A DNA stretch of 64,000 nucleotides from Streptomyces triculaminicus (GCF_017349075.1 NZ_JAFMOF010000001.1:124001-188000), one strand, 5' to 3'; shown: positions 23,963 through 33,022, counted from the first letter of the stretch. Notes: generated by a model from the sequence alone, not told the origin. Numbers and translations: made by a program.

Positions 23963-24619
23963 TCAGGTCTTGGGGCACGGTTTCCAGGAGAAGTGGTAGA
24001 GGGTGCTGATGTTGCCGTCCGTGGAGTCCATCGCCAGGAAGCTGGTGGTCTTGGAGGGGTCGGAGGTGCCGGCGTCCACGCGGAGCTCGGTGTTGATGTT
24101 GAAGTAGCGGGTGGCTCCGCAGGGCGCGTAGATCACCTGGTCGATCGGCGTGGTGTCGGACGTCTGCCAGTTGTCGTTGAGCGCGCCCGTGAAGTGGTGG
24201 TTGACGAACGCGGTCTGCGACATGCCCTGGAAGTAGTAGTTGGCCCGCTCCAGGCCCGTGGCGCCCTTCTCCAGATGGGCGAAGCCTCGGTAGTCGGCCT
24301 GGGCGATGGCGTAGGTGAAGCCGTGCGGGACGTGGACGTTCAGGGCGAGCTGGCAGTTCTTGCGGAAGTCGGTCGGCTTGGAGCCGACGCCCACCTGGGC
24401 GACGTAGTTGCTGTACGAGACGGTGAAGGCGGTGTTGTCCGGGGAGACGGTCACGATGGCCGTCCCGGCGGGACAGCCCGAGCCGTTGACGGCGACCACA
24501 TCGATCACGATCTTGTCCGGCGGGGGCACGCCGTCCCCCGGCCACCCCGTCGCGGTCGCCGGGGACGAGGTGGCCAGTAGCGCCGCGGCCGCGGCGGCGG
24601 TCATCACAGGTCTGAACAT
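23963..24619 (-). CDS. Secreted DUF4360 protein (copy 1)
   Basis: The 218-residue protein has a signal peptide (MFRPVMTAAAAAALLATSSPATA) and then the DUF4360 body: PPPDKIVIDVVAVNGSGCPAGT, VGVGSKPTDFRKNCQL, ADYRGFAHLEKGA and DNWQTSDTT...LNINTELR-like segments. Four cysteines at matching places in both copies suggest two disulfides. Function is unknown; the family is exported and beta-rich. ATG 24619 is preceded by GGGAGGG at 7 bases. It is the second of two tandem paralogues; 75 bases separate them, with no clear terminator, so they may be cotranscribed. Confidence 0.88.
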   Translation of the reverse strand: MFRPVMTAAAAAALLATSSPATATGWPGDGVPPPDKIVIDVVAVNGSGCPAGTAIVTVSPDNTAFTVSYSNYVAQVGVGSKPTDFRKNCQLALNVHVPHGFTYAIAQADYRGFAHLEKGATGLERANYYFQGMSQTAFVNHHFTGALNDNWQTSDTTPIDQVIYAPCGATRYFNINTELRVDAGTSDPSKTTSFLAMDSTDGNISTLYHFSWKPCPKT

Positions 24620-24694
24620 GGAGGTCCCTCCCACTGACTCAGGGCCCGCTGCGGCGCGGCGCTCCCGACGGTGTGTGCCGTGTGCGGCTCACGG

Positions 24695-25339
24695 TCAGGA
24701 GCATTCCTTCCAGGCGAAGTGGTAGAGGGTGTTGACGTTGCCGTCGGTGGAGTCCATCGCCATGAAGCTGGTGGTCGTCGCCGGGTCCGAGCTTCCGGCG
24801 CCGACGCGCAGTTCGGTGTTGACGTTGAGGATGCGCTGCACGCCGCAGGGGGCGTAGACGAGGGCGTTGACGTCGGTGACGTCGGAGGTCTGCCAGTTCT
24901 CGCTGACGGGACCGGCGAAGCGGTGGCTGACGGCCGTGGTGTTGGGCGAGCCCTGGAAGTAGTAGCTGGCCCGCTCCATGCCGGTGGCGCCGCGCTCGAG
25001 GTGGGCGAAGCCGCGGTAGTCGGCCCGGGCGATGGCGTAGGTCCAGCCCTGGGGGACGTGGACCTTCAGGCCGAGCTGGCAGTTCTTGCGGAAGTCGGTC
25101 GGCTTGGAGCCGACGCCCACCTGGGCGAGGTAGTCGCTGTACGAGACGGTGAAGGCCGTGTTGTCCGGCGCCACGGAGACGGCGGCCGTCCCGGCGGGGC
25201 AGCCCGAGCCGTTGACGGACGCCACGTCGATGACGACCCTGTCCGGCGGCGGGGCGCCGTCATCGGCGGCGGACGACGGTGACTGCGAGGCGGCGACGAG
25301 CACGAGCGCCGCGCCGGCGATCATGGCAGGTCTGAGCAT
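24695..25339 (-). CDS. Secreted DUF4360 protein (copy 2, upstream)
   Basis: The 214-residue protein has a signal peptide (MLRPAMIAGAALVLVAASQSPSSA) and a DUF4360 body closely similar to copy 1, with long identical stretches such as QVGVGSKPTDFRKNCQL and NTAFTVSYS. The proteins differ mainly in charge near the middle and in their last residues (FAWKECS against FSWKPCPKT). ATG 25339 follows GGAAGGGG at about 6 bases; the longer in-frame reading to 25393 is less likely because it adds a hydrophilic stretch before the signal peptide. The pair looks like a recent tandem duplication. Function is unknown. Confidence 0.88.
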   Translation of the reverse strand: MLRPAMIAGAALVLVAASQSPSSAADDGAPPPDRVVIDVASVNGSGCPAGTAAVSVAPDNTAFTVSYSDYLAQVGVGSKPTDFRKNCQLGLKVHVPQGWTYAIARADYRGFAHLERGATGMERASYYFQGSPNTTAVSHRFAGPVSENWQTSDVTDVNALVYAPCGVQRILNVNTELRVGAGSSDPATTTSFMAMDSTDGNVNTLYHFAWKECS

Positions 25340-25697
25340 CGGAAGCCCCTTCCACTGGTGTGCGGGCTCATTTCGTGCGGTCCATGCCACCACCGGCCCG
25401 AGGGCATGTACAGCTCAGGTTGAGCCGAGCCGGAATGCCCCCGTATACGCCCCGGCCCCCTGCGGAGCAGCACGTTCCGGCGGTTCCGCGCGCGCGTGCG
25501 GCCGTCGCCGGCCGGACGCGCGCGGCGGAGAACCGGCCCTTCGGAGCGGTGCCCCTCGACACGGCGACGCTCGCTGTACCGGCCGGAGTCGGCCACCGTG
25601 CGGCGAGCGGAACGTCACCGGCCGCGCGAAGAGGAACCTCCCGCACTGCGCCACGACGGCCGGAATCCGTCTGTCCGGCCCCGCCGGCGCGAGCCGC
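25340..25697. other. Noncoding gap between DUF4360 and isonitrile operon end
   Basis: No convincing gene was found in these 358 bases: no frame shows protein-like sequence. The right part should hold the end of the operon transcript and the left part the promoter of the DUF4360 pair. A small dyad CTCA-GGT-TGAG (around 25414-25424) and several GC-rich self-complementary runs are present, but no clear promoter pair or terminator. Confidence 0.5.
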
Positions 25698-26579
25698 TCA
25701 CGGCCGCCCCGGCCCGGCGGCGGGCTCGTCGAACCACAGGTGGACCTGGCCGGTGCCGATGCCGTTCTCGTACGCGCCGAACCGCCGGCCGCGCGCCCGG
25801 CACGCCGCGCCGCCGAGTGCGCCCGCCAGCATCAGGTAGTGGCCGAAGCGCGCTTCGGGGGCGAAGCGCAGGTATTCCGGCATGGTCGCGATCACGCGGT
25901 CGTGCCGGCCCTCCTCCAGCCAGGCGATCCTCTGCTCGTCCGCCGCCCGGGCCTCGGGCGTGACGATGTTGGCCGGGTCCGCCGCCATCCGGTCGCGCAG
26001 CTCGGCCAGCGGCCGGAAGCGGTGGGACAGGCCGCCCGAGGCGAGCAGGAGGACCCTCCGGCCGACGGAGGCGACCGCCTCGGCGACCACCTCCCCCATG
26101 GCCAGGAAGTCCTCCGTGGTCGCCGTCTGGCACACCGACACCGACACCCACGGTGTGCCGGCCCGGCCGAGGTACGTCCAGAGGTTGAGCGTCGCGTAGT
26201 GGACCGGCAGGTAGGGGTCGTCATTGGCCTCGAGCCACACCGACCGTTTCCGGGCCACCGCGGCGACCGCGCGGGCCAGTTCCGGGTCGCCGGGGAGGTC
26301 GTACGGGAGCCGGCTGATCGCACCGGGCATCTCGTCCGAGGTGAACAGGCCCGTACGGCGCGGGTGGGCGGTGATCACCGCCTCGGTCGTCGTCGCCCAG
26401 TGGGAGTCGAGGACCACGACGGTGTCGTACTCCGACGGGTCGGTCACCTCGCGCCGGAGCCGCTCCAGGCCGGTCGCGAGGGTGAAGTCGCCGCCGCCGT
26501 TGGCCTCGATCCGGGCGGGCTCGGGAAACATGATGACGGGCGCGTGCGAGAGCAGGCCCGCACCGGCGATGTCGCCCAT
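25698..26579 (-). CDS. Class III extradiol ring-cleavage dioxygenase (LigB family)
   Basis: The 293-residue protein resembles LigB/HpaD-type dioxygenases (3,4-dihydroxyphenylacetate 2,3-dioxygenase). H12 in GLLSHAPVI and H60 in VVLDSHWATTTEAVI are at the positions of the Fe(II) ligands, and LLASGGLSHRF provides a second-shell histidine. It opens a catechol ring next to the hydroxyl groups with O2. It is the last gene of the isonitrile operon, 20 bases after the reductase, with a good ribosome binding site (AAAGGAGA). The preceding HpaB-type hydroxylase would make the catechol. In this setting the substrate is more likely a tyrosine-derived isonitrile catechol than homoprotocatechuate, which is inference. 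Confidence 0.85.
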   Translation of the reverse strand: MGDIAGAGLLSHAPVIMFPEPARIEANGGGDFTLATGLERLRREVTDPSEYDTVVVLDSHWATTTEAVITAHPRRTGLFTSDEMPGAISRLPYDLPGDPELARAVAAVARKRSVWLEANDDPYLPVHYATLNLWTYLGRAGTPWVSVSVCQTATTEDFLAMGEVVAEAVASVGRRVLLLASGGLSHRFRPLAELRDRMAADPANIVTPEARAADEQRIAWLEEGRHDRVIATMPEYLRFAPEARFGHYLMLAGALGGAACRARGRRFGAYENGIGTGQVHLWFDEPAAGPGRP

Positions 26580-26599
26580 GAGCGGTCTCCTTTACGGGT

Positions 26600-27574
26600 T
26601 CACGGGATGAGGAGGAGCTTTCCGGAGGTACGGCGGGAGGCCAGGTCGGTGTGCGCGCGGTGCGCCTCGGCGAGGGGGTACGTCCCGGCGACGGTGAACG
26701 TCAGCGTGCCGCCCGCGATGCCCCGGAACACCTCCCCCGCCCGCCGCTCGAACTCCTCGACGGTGGCCCGGAAGTGCTCCAGGTAGGGGCGCGTCAGCGT
26801 CAGCGAGCCGCCCCACAGCAGCCGCATCACGTCGACGGGCGGCACGGCGCCACTGGCCCCTCCGAAGAGGACCAGCGTGCCGCGGGTGCGCAGCGAGGCG
26901 AGGCTCGCGTCGAAGGTGGCGGCGCCGACGCCGTCGTAGACCGCGTGGACGCCCTCCCCGCCCGTGAGCGCGCGGACCTCGGCGGCCAGGTCGTCGGTCC
27001 CGGTGTAGCGCACGATCTCGTCGGCGCCGTTGGCACGGGCGATGCGCTCCTTCTCCCCCGTGGAGACCGTACCGATGACGCGGACGCCGCGCCGCTTGAG
27101 CATCTGGGTGAGCAGCAGGCCCACACCGCCGGCGGCGGCGTGGACGAGCACCGTCTCGCCCTCCCGGGCGGGGTAGGAGTCGTGGGCGAGGAAGTGGGCG
27201 GTCATGCCGTGGACGAGCACGCCGCCGGCCGTCCGCAGGTCGATGGCCTCGGGCACGACGATGGCCTTGTCCTCGGGCACGAGGACCCGTTCGGCGTAGC
27301 TGCCGAGCACGGTCGTCCAGGCGACCCGGTCGCCGGGCGCGAAGCGGGTGACGCCGGGGCCCACGGCCAGGACGACGCCGGAGCCCTCCTCGCCGGGCAC
27401 GCACGGCACGGGCAACGGATAGCGGCCCTCGCGGCGGTAGAGGTCGATGAAGTTCACTCCCGCCGCGGCGAGTTCGACGAGGATCTGCCCCTCGCCGGGC
27501 TGCCCGGGGTCGGGCCTGTCGACGTAGAGCTGGACCTCCGGTCCACCGGTCTCCCGGATCTCGATCGCACGCAT
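26600..27574 (-). CDS. Zinc-free MDR-family quinone oxidoreductase
   Basis: The 324-residue protein starts MRAIEIRETGGPEVQLYVDRPDPGQPGEGQILVEL, typical of the quinone reductase (QOR) branch of medium-chain reductases. FIDLYRREGRYPLPVPCVPGEEGSGVV lines the active site and HAAAGGVGLLLTQMLKRRG (about 140-160) is the NADPH-binding glycine motif. No catalytic or structural zinc ligands are visible. It reduces an activated double bond or quinone with NADPH. ATG 27574 overlaps the asparagine synthetase stop (TGATG), so the two are coupled. In the operon it could reduce the vinyl isonitrile or a ring-cleavage product. Confidence 0.87.
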   Translation of the reverse strand: MRAIEIRETGGPEVQLYVDRPDPGQPGEGQILVELAAAGVNFIDLYRREGRYPLPVPCVPGEEGSGVVLAVGPGVTRFAPGDRVAWTTVLGSYAERVLVPEDKAIVVPEAIDLRTAGGVLVHGMTAHFLAHDSYPAREGETVLVHAAAGGVGLLLTQMLKRRGVRVIGTVSTGEKERIARANGADEIVRYTGTDDLAAEVRALTGGEGVHAVYDGVGAATFDASLASLRTRGTLVLFGGASGAVPPVDVMRLLWGGSLTLTRPYLEHFRATVEEFERRAGEVFRGIAGGTLTFTVAGTYPLAEAHRAHTDLASRRTSGKLLLIP

Positions 27575-29451
27575 CAGCCCGTTCCCTTCACTCCGGTCAG
27601 TTCCACCTGGTAGGCGCGGGTCCATTCGTCCAGCCGGACGGTGGACTCCACGAGGATCCGTTCGAACTCCGACAGGCTGCCGGTGGCGGTCCTGACGGTC
27701 GTCCGCCGTACCGCGTCGCCGTCGAGGAACGGGCTCAGCGGCGCTCCGGCGTCGGCGGCCGCCGCGCCGAGGCCCGCGATCAGGGCCCGGTCGTAGGCGG
27801 GGTCCTGGATCGAGGGGTAGGCGGCCTTCTTACGGCGCAGCACCGACTCCGGCAGCAGGTCGCCGGCGGCGGCGCGCAGCAGCGCCTTCTCCTGGCCGCT
27901 GAAGGTCTTCATCTCCCAGGGGACGTTGAAGACGTACTCGACGATGCGGTGGTCGCAGAACGGCACCCGGCCCTCCAGGCCGGAGGCCATGCCCATCCGG
28001 TCCTTCTTGTCGAGCAGGATGGGCAGCCACCGGGTCAGGGTCAGATGGCTCAGCTCCCGTGTCCGCCGGCTCTCGGCGTCCTCGCCGTCGAGGCGGGGCA
28101 CCTCGGCCAGTGCGGTGCGGTAGAGGTCGGCCTCGTACGTGCCGAGGTCGATGTCGTCGACGAACCAGGGGTGGAAGAGCGAGCGGGGGTCGAGGCCGCG
28201 GTGGGCGCCGAGCTTCAGCCAGGGGAAGGTCTCCGCGCGCCGCGCCTCGGGGTCGGAGAACCACAGGTAGCCGCCGAAGACCTCGTCGGCTCCCTCCCCG
28301 GACAGCGCCACGGTCGCGTGTTCGCGGACGGCGGCGAACAGCAGGTACAGGGAGACGTCGAGGTCCGCGAAGTTGAACGGCAGGTCCCAGGCCCCGAGGA
28401 CGGTGCGGCGCACGGCCGGGTCGAGGAGCCGGGCGCGGTCCAGGACGATCTCGTGGTGGTCGCTGCCGACGTGCCGGGCGACCTCGCGGGCGTAGGGGGC
28501 GTCCGGGGTGGGGCGGATGGCGTCCGCGCGGAAGTTCTCGGTGTGGCCGGTGAAGTCGACGGAGAAGGTGGCGAGCCGGCCGCCGTCGGCGGCGCGGGCG
28601 CGGGCCGCGAGGGCGGTGACCGTGCTGGAGTCCAGGCCGCCGGACAGCAGCGACACCAGCGGCACGTCGGCGACCATCTGGCGCGGGACGATGTCGTCGA
28701 GCAGGTCGCGGACGGTGGCGACGGTGGTCTTCAGGTCGTCGGTGTGCGGGCGGGCCTCCAGGGCCCAGTAGCGCAGCTCGGTGATGCCGGACCGGCCCAC
28801 CCGCAGCAGGTGGCCCGGCTTGACCTCGCGCATGCCGCGGAAGGGCACGCGGCCGGGGGTGCGCAGGAACAGCAGCGCGTCGCACAGCTCCTCCGGCCCG
28901 GCCTCGGCCCGCGCCGTCGGATGGGCGAGGACGGCCTTGGGCTCGGAGCCGAAGAGCACGCCGCCGGGCGTGGGGTGGTAGAAGAGCGGCTTGACGCCCA
29001 GCCGGTCGCGGACGAGCAGCAGTTCCTCGCGGGCGGTGTCCCAGATGGCGAGGGAGTACATGCCGTTGAGGCGGCGGGCGAAGTCCTCGCCCCACTGCAG
29101 GTAGGCGCGCAGCGCCACCTCGGTGTCGCTGCGGGTGGTGAACCGGTGCCCGAGCAGGGCGAGTTCCTCGCGCAGTTCGGGGAAGTTGTAGATCTCGCCG
29201 CCGTAGGAGATCACGGCCCGCGGCAGGTCTCCGCGGCCGCGTTCGGGGGTGAGCATGGGCTGGGTGCCGTGCTCGAGGTCGATGACGGACAGCCGCCGGT
29301 GGCCCAGGGCGGCGTGGGTGTCCAGCCATACGCCGCGTGCGTCGGGTCCTCTGGCCGTGAGGGTGTCGGTCATGGCGTCGAGGACCGGAGCCGCCGGTGG
29401 CCCGGTCGTGAGGTCGCGGGTGAAGTCGACCCATCCGGTGATGCCGCACAT
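27574..29451 (-). CDS. asnB: Glutamine-hydrolysing asparagine synthetase-like amidotransferase
   Basis: The 625-residue protein begins MCGITGW, so Cys2 is the glutaminase nucleophile after Met removal. Class II amidotransferase motifs (RGPDARGVW, HRRLSVIDLEHGTQPM, YGGEIYNFPELR) fill the first 200 residues. The C-terminal synthetase domain has the PP-loop SGGLDSSTVTA, ALSGEGADEVFGGY and the late KKAAYPSIQDP. It adenylates a carboxylate and forms an amide with ammonia from glutamine. In natural product clusters such enzymes amidate pathway intermediates rather than aspartate, which is likely here. The ribosome binding site TAGGAGAACACC is nearly the same as that of the isnB gene, consistent with one operon. 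Confidence 0.93.
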   Translation of the reverse strand: MCGITGWVDFTRDLTTGPPAAPVLDAMTDTLTARGPDARGVWLDTHAALGHRRLSVIDLEHGTQPMLTPERGRGDLPRAVISYGGEIYNFPELREELALLGHRFTTRSDTEVALRAYLQWGEDFARRLNGMYSLAIWDTAREELLLVRDRLGVKPLFYHPTPGGVLFGSEPKAVLAHPTARAEAGPEELCDALLFLRTPGRVPFRGMREVKPGHLLRVGRSGITELRYWALEARPHTDDLKTTVATVRDLLDDIVPRQMVADVPLVSLLSGGLDSSTVTALAARARAADGGRLATFSVDFTGHTENFRADAIRPTPDAPYAREVARHVGSDHHEIVLDRARLLDPAVRRTVLGAWDLPFNFADLDVSLYLLFAAVREHATVALSGEGADEVFGGYLWFSDPEARRAETFPWLKLGAHRGLDPRSLFHPWFVDDIDLGTYEADLYRTALAEVPRLDGEDAESRRTRELSHLTLTRWLPILLDKKDRMGMASGLEGRVPFCDHRIVEYVFNVPWEMKTFSGQEKALLRAAAGDLLPESVLRRKKAAYPSIQDPAYDRALIAGLGAAAADAGAPLSPFLDGDAVRRTTVRTATGSLSEFERILVESTVRLDEWTRAYQVELTGVKGTG

Positions 29452-29473
29452 GGTGTTCTCCTAGCCGTCGTTC

Positions 29474-30991
29474 TCAGTCGGTGAGGGCCACGTCGCGCCA
29501 GGGGCCCCTGCGCCAGCCGTCGAGGTCGTAGTCGTCGAGGCACTGCTGCACCAGGTCCTCGCAGCGGGCGAGGCCGCCGCGCCGGGTCGCCCACCTGAGG
29601 GCGTCGAGCCTGACCTGTTCGCCGTTGCCGGAGTAGTTGCGCTCGTAGAGCTCGTGCCGGCCGCCGAACTCGGTGCCGATGGCGTCCCAGGCCAGCTTGA
29701 GCAGCTTGATCCGCTCGAGCGCGCTGGTGTCGGAGCCCCGGTAGAAGCGGTCGATCAGCGGGCGCAGTTCGGGGTTGGCGAGGTCGCGGGCGCTGGAGGG
29801 CACGGCGAGGGGCGCCCCGCCGAGGATGGTCTCGAAGATCTCGTGGACGCGGTCCCAGACCTGCGCGTTGTACATCCGCAGGGCACTGGCGTGTTCCAGG
29901 CGGGGTACGACCGTGCCGCCGCTGCCCGGCTCGGGGTCGTGGGCCATGGCCGTGGTCAGCGCCCACACCATGTCCCGCATGGTGATGATCTCGCCGACGG
30001 CGGCCTGGACGCCCCGGAACCCGTCGGTGCCGTTGGCCCGGGTACCGCGCGCGAGCAGCCCGGCCATCAGGTCCAGCTTGACGCTCAGCCGGGTGCCGCT
30101 CTGGAAGTTGTAGAGGTTGGGGAAGCCGGAGGCGGCGTAGAAGCCCGTGGCGCGTTCGACGTCGCGGTGGACGAGCACGTCCTCCCAGGGGATCAGCGCC
30201 TCGTCGAGCAGGAGCACGCTGTCGTTCTCGTCGAAGCGGCTGCTGAGGGGGGCGTCGAAGGGGCTGCCGGCGTGCTGGGTGGCGTAGGGGGTGCGGCAGA
30301 CGAGCTTGACGCCGGGGTTGTCCATCCGGACGAAGAAGACCAGGGCGAACGCCTCCGCCTTGCCGGGTGCGAGGACCGCCGACCCGACCGGGGCGACGAA
30401 GCCGGCGTTGGTGATCGCGGATCCGGTCGCCAGCATCTTGGCCCCGCTGACCACCACGCCGGCGTCCGTCTCGCGCACGGCGCGCACGAACACGTCCTCC
30501 ATGTCGTGGATCGCCCGCTTGCGGTCGACGGGCGGGTTGATGATGACGTGGTTGAGGTACAGCGCCCTGCTCACGAACTCGCGGTACCAGGCGGTGGCGT
30601 TGGCGGCGTACGGCCCGTAGTAGCCGGCGTTGACGCCGAGGCCCGCCATGAAGGACGCCTTGTACTCGGGGGTGCGCCCGAGGAAGCCGTAGCTCATCCT
30701 GGCCCAGGTGGCGATGGCCTCCCGGGCCTCGACCAGCTCGGCCGCCGAGCGGCTGGGCTTGAAGAACCTGTGGGTGCGGATGCCCGTGGCCTCGTCGACG
30801 GCGGTGAGCGTGCCGGCGGTGGCCGGGTCGTGCAGGGCGTCGTAGAGCCGGGCCACGGACAGCGCGGAGTTACGGAAGGCGGGGTGACGGGTGACGTCCT
30901 TGACGCGTTCCCCGTCGAGGAAGACCTGGCGGCCGTCGCGCAGGCTCTCCAGATAGGCGTCTCCCGTCATCAGGGAGGTGGGGCCGGTCAT
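29474..30991 (-). CDS. 4-hydroxyphenylacetate 3-monooxygenase-type flavin hydroxylase (PvcC-like)
   Basis: The 505-residue protein is a clear HpaB family member: GDAYLESLRDGRQVFLDGERVKDV at the N-terminus, then RTHRFFKPSRSAAELVEAREAIATWARMSYGFLGRTPEYKASF, and GAKMLATGSAITN with the flavin-site IIN-P. It uses FADH2 from a separate reductase to add a hydroxyl ortho to a phenol, making a catechol. PvcC of the Pseudomonas paerucumarin cluster belongs to this family, and gene order after isnA-isnB is the same. ATG 30991 overlaps the isnB stop (ATGA); ATG 30970 is an alternative start. No flavin reductase is encoded in the operon. Confidence 0.9.
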   Translation of the reverse strand: MTGPTSLMTGDAYLESLRDGRQVFLDGERVKDVTRHPAFRNSALSVARLYDALHDPATAGTLTAVDEATGIRTHRFFKPSRSAAELVEAREAIATWARMSYGFLGRTPEYKASFMAGLGVNAGYYGPYAANATAWYREFVSRALYLNHVIINPPVDRKRAIHDMEDVFVRAVRETDAGVVVSGAKMLATGSAITNAGFVAPVGSAVLAPGKAEAFALVFFVRMDNPGVKLVCRTPYATQHAGSPFDAPLSSRFDENDSVLLLDEALIPWEDVLVHRDVERATGFYAASGFPNLYNFQSGTRLSVKLDLMAGLLARGTRANGTDGFRGVQAAVGEIITMRDMVWALTTAMAHDPEPGSGGTVVPRLEHASALRMYNAQVWDRVHEIFETILGGAPLAVPSSARDLANPELRPLIDRFYRGSDTSALERIKLLKLAWDAIGTEFGGRHELYERNYSGNGEQVRLDALRWATRRGGLARCEDLVQQCLDDYDLDGWRRGPWRDVALTD

Positions 30992-31848
30992 CGGACCAGT
31001 CCCGGGTTGACCAGCGGCGGGGTGCCGAGCACCTGGACCCGGCGCAGGTGCCGGGGGGCGCCGCTGGTGAAGGCGTTCCGGCCGTGCAGCAGCGTGTAGT
31101 TGTCGCTGATCACGACGTCGCCGGTCCGCCAGGAGTGGACGTACAGGTGCGCGGGGTCGTGGAGCGCGGCGCGCAGGGTGCGGTGGGCCTCGGCGAGCTC
31201 GTCGTCGGGCAGGCCCGTGAAGCGCAGGTCCGGGTGGTTGACGAAGTCGCCGTCGCCGGGCGCGACGGGTTCGTTGTAGCGGACGACCGGAGCGCCGTGG
31301 ACAGGGTGCGCGGTGACGACCGGCGAGACGGTGACGCTGTCGTAGTACTCCATCGCGCGGTGGTACGTGCCGGTCATGCGCGACCAGCGGGCGACCGTGC
31401 CGGGGTCGGCGTGCTCGAGCACGGCGGTGGTGTGGGAGAAGGTCGTCTCGCCGCCGTCGTCCGCGCCGGGGGCGTGGACGCACTGGAATATCTGGAACTC
31501 CGGTATGTGGTCGCGGTACATGCCGTCCCAGTGCATCGGCATGTGGCTGTGGTCGAAGATGTGGTCCTCGGGCCGCTCCTTCTCGACCAGCTCGAGGACC
31601 GTGCCGAACGGCCAGACGCTGGGTTCGCCCCACAGCTCGCAGTACGCGGACAGCTCCTCGGGGCCGCCGAAGGGCGCGAAGCCGCGGAGCAGCAGGATGT
31701 GGTGCGCGCGGACGAGCGCGCGCAGGGTGGTGACGTCGAGGTCGGCGACGCGTGCCCCGGGTTCCGGGGCCAGGATCGCCACCCCGAAGGGCTCGACGGG
31801 CGTGACGTCGTACCGGCCGGCGGCCGGGACGTCGGGGGCGTCGGTCAT
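30988..31848 (-). CDS. isnB: Fe(II)/2-oxoglutarate oxygenase acting on an isonitrile (PvcB/IsnB-like)
   Basis: The 286-residue TauD-family protein has the iron facial triad H106-x-D108 (MHWDGMY) and a distal His at about 255 (LLHGRNAF), with a following arginine region (RHLRRVQ) for 2-oxoglutarate. PvcB/IsnB enzymes desaturate tyrosine or tryptophan isonitriles, with or without decarboxylation. It follows the isocyanide synthase gene by 83 bases and has a strong ribosome binding site (AAGGAGA), and its stop overlaps the hydroxylase start. Which outcome occurs (vinyl isonitrile or isocyano-cinnamate) cannot be read from the sequence; retention of the carboxylate would give the amidotransferase something to act on. 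Confidence 0.88.
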   Translation of the reverse strand: MTDAPDVPAAGRYDVTPVEPFGVAILAPEPGARVADLDVTTLRALVRAHHILLLRGFAPFGGPEELSAYCELWGEPSVWPFGTVLELVEKERPEDHIFDHSHMPMHWDGMYRDHIPEFQIFQCVHAPGADDGGETTFSHTTAVLEHADPGTVARWSRMTGTYHRAMEYYDSVTVSPVVTAHPVHGAPVVRYNEPVAPGDGDFVNHPDLRFTGLPDDELAEAHRTLRAALHDPAHLYVHSWRTGDVVISDNYTLLHGRNAFTSGAPRHLRRVQVLGTPPLVNPGLVR

Positions 31849-31931
31849 GGTGTTCTCCTTCAGGTGGTACGGGCGGCCGCGCCCGGCACGGGCCCGGGCG
31901 GCCGGCGCCGAGGGGGCGGGGCGGGCGCGCT

Positions 31932-32945
31932 TCACGCGCAGGCCGCGCCCTCGAGGGGCTCGCGGTGCGCGGCCGCGGGCGCGCTCCCGCCGGTGCCGGC
32001 GGGCTCGAGCGCGTAGAAGCTGGGGCGCCCGCCGACGTAGGCGAGCGTGGCGCCCGCCCGTTCGGCGTCGGCGCGCTTCATGAGCGTGAAGCGCCCGCCG
32101 GAGGCGACGGCGACGCCGTGCCAGGGCGTCAGCCAGGCGTCCGGAGTGTCCGCGAGGAGGATGCCGATCTTGTCCGTGGCGCACGGCTGGGGGTGGATCG
32201 ACAGGCGGACGGCGTCCGGGAAAAGCTCGTCGAGCAGGTTCCCCCACGCCCGGCTGCGCTGGATGACGCGGTAGGCGAGCTGCCGGCATCTGCGCTGCAG
32301 GGCGGAGCGGGTGCCGGTGTAGTCGGGGGTGGAGAGGTCCTCGAGCATGAAGCGGGTGATGCCGCGGTACATGGCGAGCGGCGCACCGCCCCCGCGAACC
32401 TCCTCGCGCAGTTCCTCGAGCGTCGGGGCGTGGCCGGCGGAGAGCATGGCGCGCATGTCCTCGTGCCCGGCGCCGGGATGGACCTCGTCGAGGGTGAACT
32501 GCTCGAGGCGGGTGGCCCCGATCCGGGTGATCATGCGGTCGAGGGCCCGTACGTAGCCGGTGACGTTCTCGTCGCCGACGCCGAGCAGGTCGTTGAAGAC
32601 CCGTCCGTCGGAGCAGATGAGGATGACGGCGCCCGGCGGATAGATCCTGGCGATGCGCTCGCACAGCCCGTCGAGGAAGCGCAGCGCGAGTTCCTCGGCC
32701 AGGTCGGGCAGAGGGCCGAGCACCTTGGCGGGGTTGGGGGACTTCGTGGGGAACGCCGGCAGGACGAACTCGATGCGCCGGCCGCTCGCCATCGCGCGGC
32801 GCACCGCCTCGAGGTGGTGGCGGACGCATCGCGGGCAGACCTCCCCGGCGCATCCTCCGTCGCGCAGTCTGCGCTGGTGGGACAGGACCTCCTTGAGCAC
32901 GTCGACGGCGACCGTTTCGACAGCGGGTGCGGCGACGTCGTACAC
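31932..32945 (-). CDS. isnA: Isocyanide synthase (PvcA/IsnA/DIT1 family)
   Basis: The 337-residue protein has the family signature LPAFPTKSPNPAK (62-74), LPDLAEELALRFLDGLC and ICSDGRVFNDLLGV (110-123), then LSIHPQP and GILLADTPDAWLTPWHGVAV. PvcA-type enzymes convert the amino group of L-tyrosine or L-tryptophan to an isonitrile, taking the carbon from ribulose 5-phosphate. GTG 32945 has GGGAGG 5-9 bases upstream. An N-terminal cluster C32, C37, C40 with H43/H44 (CAGEVCPRCVRHH) looks like a metal site; I do not know whether it is common in this family. It is the first gene of a six-gene operon directly after the SARP gene. Confidence 0.93.
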   Translation of the reverse strand: MYDVAAPAVETVAVDVLKEVLSHQRRLRDGGCAGEVCPRCVRHHLEAVRRAMASGRRIEFVLPAFPTKSPNPAKVLGPLPDLAEELALRFLDGLCERIARIYPPGAVILICSDGRVFNDLLGVGDENVTGYVRALDRMITRIGATRLEQFTLDEVHPGAGHEDMRAMLSAGHAPTLEELREEVRGGGAPLAMYRGITRFMLEDLSTPDYTGTRSALQRRCRQLAYRVIQRSRAWGNLLDELFPDAVRLSIHPQPCATDKIGILLADTPDAWLTPWHGVAVASGGRFTLMKRADAERAGATLAYVGGRPSFYALEPAGTGGSAPAAAHREPLEGAACA

Positions 32946-33022
32946 CGCGCCTCCCTTCGTGGACTGGGTACCACCGTGGTCGGCGAGCGCATGAGAAACG
33001 CACAAGGGCGCGCGACGGCCCC

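Noticed and set aside
25698..32945. Isonitrile lipopeptide (ScoE-type) pathway
   Set aside because: There is no NRPS, acyl-ACP ligase or ScoE-like pair; the synthase is clearly of the PvcA/IsnA type.
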